From: Caprimulgus europaeus
Taxonomy: Eukaryota > Chordata > Aves > Caprimulgiformes > Caprimulgidae
DNA: 64,000 nucleotides
Direction: 5' to 3'
NCBI GenBank assembly: GCA_907165065.1
Contig: OU015538.1
Span: forward strand, 20,599,165 to 20,663,164
A model generated the notes under the pieces. The model did not search any database. It worked only from the letters and a program-made list of their open reading frames with translations, and was not told the DNA's origin. The translations under genes were made by a program, and so were the position numbers. This document shows, piece by piece, positions 42,779-64,000 of the stretch; position 1 is the first letter of the stretch; every line of letters begins with the position of its first letter.

Positions 42779-42856
42779 AGTTACTCCCTCCCTCCCTCCC
42801 TCCCCCCCACCACCCCCAAATGACTTAGGGTCTCCCCCCCTCCCTCCCCCCAGGTC
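42779..42856. repeat. Pyrimidine-rich (CCCT)n tract in the RAB 3' UTR
   Basis: ccctccctccct-type runs with short interruptions; purine-rich in the transcript. Confidence 0.85.
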
Positions 42857-44845
42857 CGTGACTCAGAACAACACGACAGCAGAGCAGCACACACCTGCCT
42901 GTGAGAAGGGGACAGCAAAACCTGTTCTAGGGCAGACACGGACACACCGACACACACCAGCGATTCCCACACACAGGGCTATGTACAGAGGAGGGGGCTG
43001 AGCTTCCCACCGGCACCAGCACAGAGGAGAGGGGCTGAGCTTCCCGCCGGCACCGGCACCGGCTCTGCCGGCTGGGATGGGGTAAGGGACAGGGGAGGGG
43101 ACACACTCCAGGGTGACATGGGAAACAACATCCCAGCTTCCTCCTGCAGGCCAGCTCAGCCAGAGGAGAAGGGACAGGGCTCTGGGGAATAAAGGATCAG
43201 TCACCAGCAGCGAGGTGACTTGCCGCCAGGAAGCCAAGAGGCTGCCCCTTCCCCTCCCTGGATGGCCCACAGGTATCAAAGTGCACAGGCATCCTGCTAG
43301 GGGAGTGTCACTGACCAGCCAACACTGATGTCCCCACCCATCACAGAATGCTGTTGTCCCCACCTGACACAGGGGCAGTGGCTCTCCTGCCCGCCAGCAT
43401 CCCCCTGTCAGCAGGACACAGGCCGGGTGATGAAGAGAACAGCGAACGGCTTGGAGCCATCCGGCTGCTTTATCCTCACTGTCAATAAACCCACACACTT
43501 CTGGTTAGGCCAGAGGGATGGAAACCCCAGTGAAAGTCTCTGGAAAGCTCTGTTAACGTGATTAGAAACCCCAGGCAGGGGAAGAGGATGCACTGCCCAA
43601 CCTCCAAGGCTGAGAAATGACACTGAAATTCCCTCCAGCAGCAGAGTCCTCCATTCCCCTACCCAGGCTGGACAAGGAATCCCTGCCACTGCTCATCTCA
43701 GCTTTGGCAATGTCGCAGCTTAAAACTACCCCAAAAGTGAAATGGTGACTAGCCCCATGCCCCAGAACTCTACTATGAAGGCAGAAGCAGCTCTGTGTCA
43801 CGTCATCAAGCAGCAACCTTGGTATGAGAGCAGAACAGCTACCACTGCCCTTCCCTCTGCTGCAGCTCTCCTGCTTGGCATGGAAAAACCTCCCAGTCTA
43901 TGTGATGAGGAAGAGGAGAACAGAGATTGGGAAAGGAGCATGCACAGCATCCTGCCTTCATGGGTGACAAACAGGACCCAGGTCTCTACAAACCACCCTG
44001 AGGATCTCTCCCCACCCAGCCTCACACTGCAAAGCCTCTGGATCCTCTTCCTCCCCCATACCTGACAGCCAACACTCACCAAGCACCAATGTCCTTTGGA
44101 GGGGAAGAGATTCCAACCGAGGAGAGCAGCCTGTGGGATGTCTCTGCCACAGAAACAGGAGCAACAAGGCCAAAGCTACCAGAGTCTGGGGGTTTCCAGG
44201 GCTGTGTGGTGTAACGCGAGGGGCAAAACTCAGAAGTCGTGAGCAAGAGTTAGCCAAGATCATCCACAGACAGGAGAAACTGAGGAGCTGCTATTGTGTG
44301 TGCCCTGCAGGAAGCAAAAGCCTAGAAACAAGAGAACCTGTATTGTCCAAAAAGGCAAGGCCAAGTCAAACTGACTGGTTTAAAAGGAGCAGCCTTCCAA
44401 GAGAGGAAGTGGGGATGCTGGACACAGACAGGGCTGGAGTGGAAAGGGAACTAGTTAAGATGCAAGGCAGTAAGGAAGGTGGGAAGCCCACCCCCAAGCT
44501 TTATTTTTGCCTTCCCTAACTTGGTGGCTTTTCCATTGCATTCACAAGATACATCTGAGCAGAGAGGCTCAAGGTAGGGGGAGAAGGAGAGGAAGAGATA
44601 GAGAGTGTAAAGGGCACCACAGTGCCAAAGTGCAACAACATAAAAAATGAAAATAAAAGACAGGACACTCATTCTGCACTCAGGGCTCATACCATGCAGT
44701 AAGAGGGGCGGCCAGGGCTGCTCCCCACCAGTACACAGGGAGTTCCCTCGCTTAGGAAATTGGTTTTTCAGCCCCCAAAGTAGGGTTGCCTAGCCAATGA
44801 GCAGTGATGGTCTTCAGGGAGACTGGCCGGTCGGGGAAGGTGCTG

Positions 44846-59847
<15,002 letters not shown>

Positions 59848-60284
59848 GGCGGCGCGGGGAGGCCGAGCCGGAGCCGTGACTGAGGAGAAGGAGACACCGC
59901 CGAGCACACACCGGCACCGCCACCGCCCCGCCCGCTGCGCGTCACCTCCGCTGCCGTCACCGCCGCGTCACTCCGACCCACCCCCGGGGCGGGAGGTTAC
60001 CGTGGCAACGGGACGGTCTCCGCGGGGTGGGGCCGGGAGCGGCCGCCGATGCGGCCTGTAGCGGGGACCCGACCGGGAGCTGCCGGTGCGGCCTGTACCG
60101 GGGACCCGGCCGGGAGCTGCCGCCGCCCAGTTCTCCAGCGCACGGCCCTCCCGCCGAGGCCCGTGTCAGGCTCACCGGGCGGGCCGAGGCACCGGCTGCC
60201 CTCTTTTAGCTCTCCCATGGCACCGGGCTGTGCCCCACACCCCGGCACCACGACACGGAGCCTGCACCGGGCCACGGGGACGGG

Positions 60285-60290
60285 TTTATT
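60285..60290 (-). terminator. ARR3 poly(A) signal
   Basis: The plus strand reads tttatt (AATAAA on the gene strand), 273 bp after the ARR3 stop and about 440 bp upstream of the RAB start codon. Confidence 0.7.
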
Positions 60291-60562
60291 TATAACGGTG
60301 TCACAGGAACAGGGGCAAACGACAAACACGCTGGTGACGGCGCTCAGCCGGGCTCCGCTGCGCCCACCCTGTCCCCTCCCTGGCACCCATGGGTGCGAGT
60401 GGGCAGCTCCCACCACCCCAACCGGGGCTGGGAGCTGGTGCGAGGGGTCTGGGGGAGGAGGGGGGCTCCTGAGGTGTCACATGGCCCAGCAGCGGAGGGC
60501 TGAGCTGTCCCCAGCGCATGTGGCACAGCGGGGAACGCGCTACGGGCGGCCGTGGGAGCAGG

Positions 60563-63514
60563 TTAGCTCTCCTCTTTGTCAGCCTCCTCCTTGTCCTCTT
60601 CATCGTCTTTCTCTCCCTTGAGTTTTTGGCGAGCGAATTCCTCGATGACGATGTCCTCCTCGCTGGAAGGGAGAGCAGAGTGTGGTGAGAGCTGGGAAGG
60701 TGGCCATGGGGCCATCCCACCATCCATCTGCCTGGGATACACCGCAGCAAAGAGGGTAAAATCCCTGCTGACACCCAAATCCTGCTCCGACTCGGGGACA
60801 GCGCAGTGCTCTGTCACCCCAAACACCACAGGGAGCAGTGGGGTAGCACAGGGTCACGCCCAACCTCTCACACAAATCCAGGACAGATCACTGGTGACCA
60901 GAGGAGCTGGGTGACAACAACCGCAACTTTTGGCATTTTAAAGACAATATTTTGCATTGTCAAGGGGAAAAAAAAAAACAGGACAAGAAATTAAAGTGGA
61001 GACGGAGAGATTAGTTACCTCCTTGCGAAAGGCGAGTGGCAGATGACATCAAGGGAGAGCCGCAAAAGGAAAAGCCGGAGAAGAAAATGGAAAATAAAAG
61101 AGAGTCAGCAAAACAGGTTCCAAAAGCCTGCGAATGTGAAACGACTCGGCCAAATCTACAGGGAGAGATGGTGGGGACGGGCCAAGAGAGTTCCTGCTCT
61201 GGAAGTTGAAATATCCTCACTGAGCTGGGGAGCTGATGGGCTTTGGTGTGAAAGCCTCATGGTCACAGCCCGAGTTTCCAGACACCAAATCCCAGCGCTC
61301 GTGTCCCGTTGCAGGGTGTAACCAGACACAAAAACAGGGCCAGCTGCGGGGCTGGTTGGTGGCCGTGACTGCCAGGAATGGGTTTGGCACTCTGCGGCTT
61401 CCCCGAGGGAAGGGACCAACCCCAGCTGTGGCTGGATGTGGTGGGAGAAGAGGGCTCTGGCAATGGGATGTGACCAGCGCCGTTCCAGCAGCTGAGGGAC
61501 CTCAGCGTGGGCTGGATGGGGGCGTTATGTCCAGCGGTGGCACTTGGGGCTGGGACACAGAGCAGCTTCCGAGGGACAAGGCGAGGTGTGGGCTCGCAGC
61601 TGCTGTGTTTGCAGCAAGGGGAGTTGTAAAATAAGCCCTGGAAATTTGCAGAACATGTGCCGAGCCCAACATTCGAATCCTCCCAGCCTGTGACAACGCT
61701 CCTGCTGCCTGTGCTGCTGTGGCACTGTCACGCTGTCTGCTGTGACACAGGGGCTCAGGACTTGGATGATTTAATCCAAGGATCTGGAACCTCAAGCTGG
61801 AAAGGGGCATCACATCCCTCTGGGATGGATCTGTACAGTTTGTGTTAGAGGAGACATTGGGTTGAGGGGTAAGGGAAAGTCTCTTTACCTTGGCTTATCT
61901 GCAGCCCGTTGATAAGAGAAGCAGAGGGAGGCGGGGATTGGAAGAGAGACAGACATGCAGGTTAACACAGCAGGGATATTTCAGCTAACATCTTAATGCT
62001 CAGGGGTCTTTCTGGAAAGAGCGGTGTTGGGATGGGTGGCAGCACCCGTGCTGGTCCTGGACGGAGGGTGGCAGCCACACAGCCGGGGCAGCTCTGCCCG
62101 CCCCAGGGCTGCTGGGGCAGGGCAGGGCCCTTTGCATGGAGGTGGCTGCAGTGATGTTGCTTTTACCAGTTCTCCTCTGAACGGGGACTGCCTCTCCCTC
62201 CCCACCTCTCGGCAGCATCCCGGGTGTTACTTACTGTCCGCAGGCTTCGGGTGCATCAGGATGACAGGCAGCTCCACAGCAACGTCGCTGGGAGGAAAAG
62301 CACTTGTTGCAATAAACCCACCCAGCACCACACCGTGCCCAGCCCCACAGGCAGCTCCCTCCTTACCTGGCAGTGAGATCCCCCAGGATGCTGCAGCAGC
62401 GGGAGAGAAGGGACAGAAATCAGCCAAAGTGGAGGAGGGGAGGTGTTAGACTTTGCTTTGTTATAAGCAAAGGCCAGGCTGGATGAGGCTTTGAGCAACC
62501 TGGTCTAGTGGAAGGTGTCCCTGCTCATGGCAGGGGGGTTGGGACTGGATGAGCTTTAAGGTCCCTTCCAGCCCAAACCATTCTATGATTCTATGATAAG
62601 GTAGAAGATGATTTATAATGGGGGTGAGGGGCAGCAGCGATGGGGATGGAGGTGTGGGAGTTGGGAAGCAGCCCAGTGCCCAGCTGCCCCATGGGCTGGG
62701 GGAGCAGGGTAAGGAGGAGGGGGGCCTGTGGCTTAAGTCCCTTCATCATCTGCCCAGTGATGCAAGATCCCACAGCACATCCCAAAAAGACAGTCCCTAC
62801 CCCCATGCCCTCAGAGCCTCACCCTCCTCGGGACACCACCAGGTTGACCTTCACTTTGTAGGACACCAGGATGCCCAGCACCTCCTTGTCCATGCCGGGT
62901 CTCAGGCTAGGAGAAAGGCAGAGCAGAGCTGTGAGGTGGGCAGTGCTGCTGGCAGACCCCATCCATTCCCACCAGGGCAGCTCCTGGGGATATCTTCATG
63001 GCCCATTTCATGTGGGGTGCACTGGGGTTTAGCAGGAGAGGACAACACAACATGGCAGTAAAAGGGAGGGGAGGGCAGATCACTTGGCTGAGGCTGCTTG
63101 AGCTGTGTGCACTGGGATTTGCTCCTGAGATGAGACTTGATGCAGCTCTGCAGAGGGATACAGGGGTCTTGGATAGTGGTTGGGACTGGGAAACTACATC
63201 TCCTATGAGATGGAGAGATGGGTCTGTGGCCATGTCACAAAATCCCAGCTGTGAGGAGGTGTGGGGGACCCTTGGTGGGAGCCCAGAGTGTCCTGAGCAG
63301 TGGGAGGGTGATGGAGTGGGGGGAAGGCATGGGTCTGGCTGTGGTGGGGAGCGGGGGGAGCCCACCCAGCTCTTACAGGGTGGTGGAGGCCAGGTTGGTG
63401 TCCTCGTGTCTGAGTTTGCCATCGAGAGCGAGGCCTCGCTTCTCACGGTTGGCCGAGAGCAGGGGGGTGACGGAGTACGTCTTGGAGAAGGTGGAGTTGG
63501 CCGGCACGTTCTCA
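60563..63514 (-). CDS. ARR3: ARR3 cone arrestin, C-terminal exons (partial)
   Basis: Visual arrestin that quenches phosphorylated cone opsin in photoreceptors. Six exons are visible: 63377-63514, 62823-62906, 62367-62390, 62235-62287, 61889-61898 and 60563-60662. They encode roughly the last 136 residues; the N-terminal exons lie right of the window. Hallmarks are [76 protein letters not shown] and the tail [16 protein letters not shown], whose strand and Phe/Arg residues form the arrestin C-tail lock and AP2-type motif. The exon at 61889-61898 is only 10 nt. HPKP and the tail favour cone ARR3 over rod SAG, and the position beside the RAB gene agrees. The protein ends in an acidic [14 protein letters not shown]. 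Confidence 0.93.
62470..62602 (+). mobile_element. CR1 3'-end fragment in ARR3 intron
   Basis: It reads aggctttgagcaacctggtc and ttgggactggatgagcttta, and ends with the duplicated tail ttctatgattctatgat. Confidence 0.92.
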
Positions 63515-64000
63515 CTGGAGGGAGTGGGAGAGGAGGGATCAGAGCCAGCACCAGCCTGGTGGGTTCTCAGCACCCTCCAGGGATGCTCAGCATCACTCCA
63601 GGCACCTGGGCAGAGCCAGATGCCCCCGCCCTGCCCTCCCCACGCAGCTGCCTGGGCCTGTTTCCTCCTTCTCTTCCCTTGTACAACCACTTCTTTTTTT
63701 CTACCTCTATCTTTTGCTGCAGCCCTCGGGGTTCTCAGGGGTGCAGAGCCTGCGGCTGGCCTCAGAGATGCAAAGTGAGGAGAAGAAGCAGGCGGGGGGC
63801 AGCTGCAGACCTTCCCCCAGGGACCTTCCCAGCTGACACCAGCTTGTGCTGGAAGGCACCGTGTCCACAGCCTTCCCTCTCCTCTGCTTCTGCATCTGCT
63901 CTCCTAACCCTGGTATTTTTGCTGCCTGGTGTAGAACAGTCTTCCCCACCCCCTCTCCCCATCACTCTCCCCTCCTCCTCCTCCTCCTCCTCCTTTCTCT
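63515..64000 (-). other. ARR3 intron to the window edge
   Basis: No further arrestin exon could be recognised. A (TCC)n microsatellite lies at about 63970-63994. Confidence 0.5.

Overview
This window is bird nuclear DNA. The coding exons match vertebrate genes closely, introns are compact, CR1 retroposons are the dominant repeat with the typical avian 3' tail, LTR copies are few, and promoters are CpG-rich. The gene order ARR3, RAB41 (RAB6-type), PDZD11, KIF4A corresponds to the conserved block on human Xq13. In birds that block lies on chicken chromosome 4, which is 4A in many other birds. The chromosome name is inference; the species cannot be read from the sequence.

Layout. 1-609 (-): first exon of a ghrelin/motilin-receptor-family GPCR, cut by the window edge. 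3241-4920: a minisatellite of 42 exact-length 40-bp units, each carrying a CACGTG E-box. 7276-11407 (+): TAF9B, seven exons, with an LTR in intron 2 and a CR1 in intron 3. 14140-34510 (-): KIF4A, all 30 coding exons resolved (1,247 codons), convergent with TAF9B. 34511-34976: a GC-rich bidirectional promoter. 34977-37603 (+): PDZD11, six exons, 140 codons. 37604-42600: PDZD11 3' UTR and intergenic DNA with an inverted LTR copy. 44846-59847 (-): a RAB6-family GTPase at the RAB41 position, with a long 3' UTR. 60563-63514 (-): the 3' half of ARR3 (cone arrestin), running off the right edge.

The most unusual locus is the RAB gene. It carries two separate pairs of tandemly duplicated, frame-compatible exons. 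One pair covers the switch II region and reproduces key residue differences of the RAB6A/RAB6A' isoforms. The other pair covers the exon with the G5 (SAK) motif. Its last intron has a textbook U12-type donor and branch point. A 142-bp duplicated block flanks the exon before that intron.

Functionally the window mixes housekeeping and cell-cycle genes (TAF9B in TFIID/SAGA-type complexes, KIF4A in mitosis, PDZD11 as a junction and transporter scaffold, the RAB in Golgi traffic) with tissue-restricted ones (cone arrestin, the peptide receptor). The tight spacing may couple some of their regulation: KIF4A and PDZD11 are head to head 466 bp apart, and the ARR3 poly(A) signal lies about 440 bp upstream of the RAB start codon.
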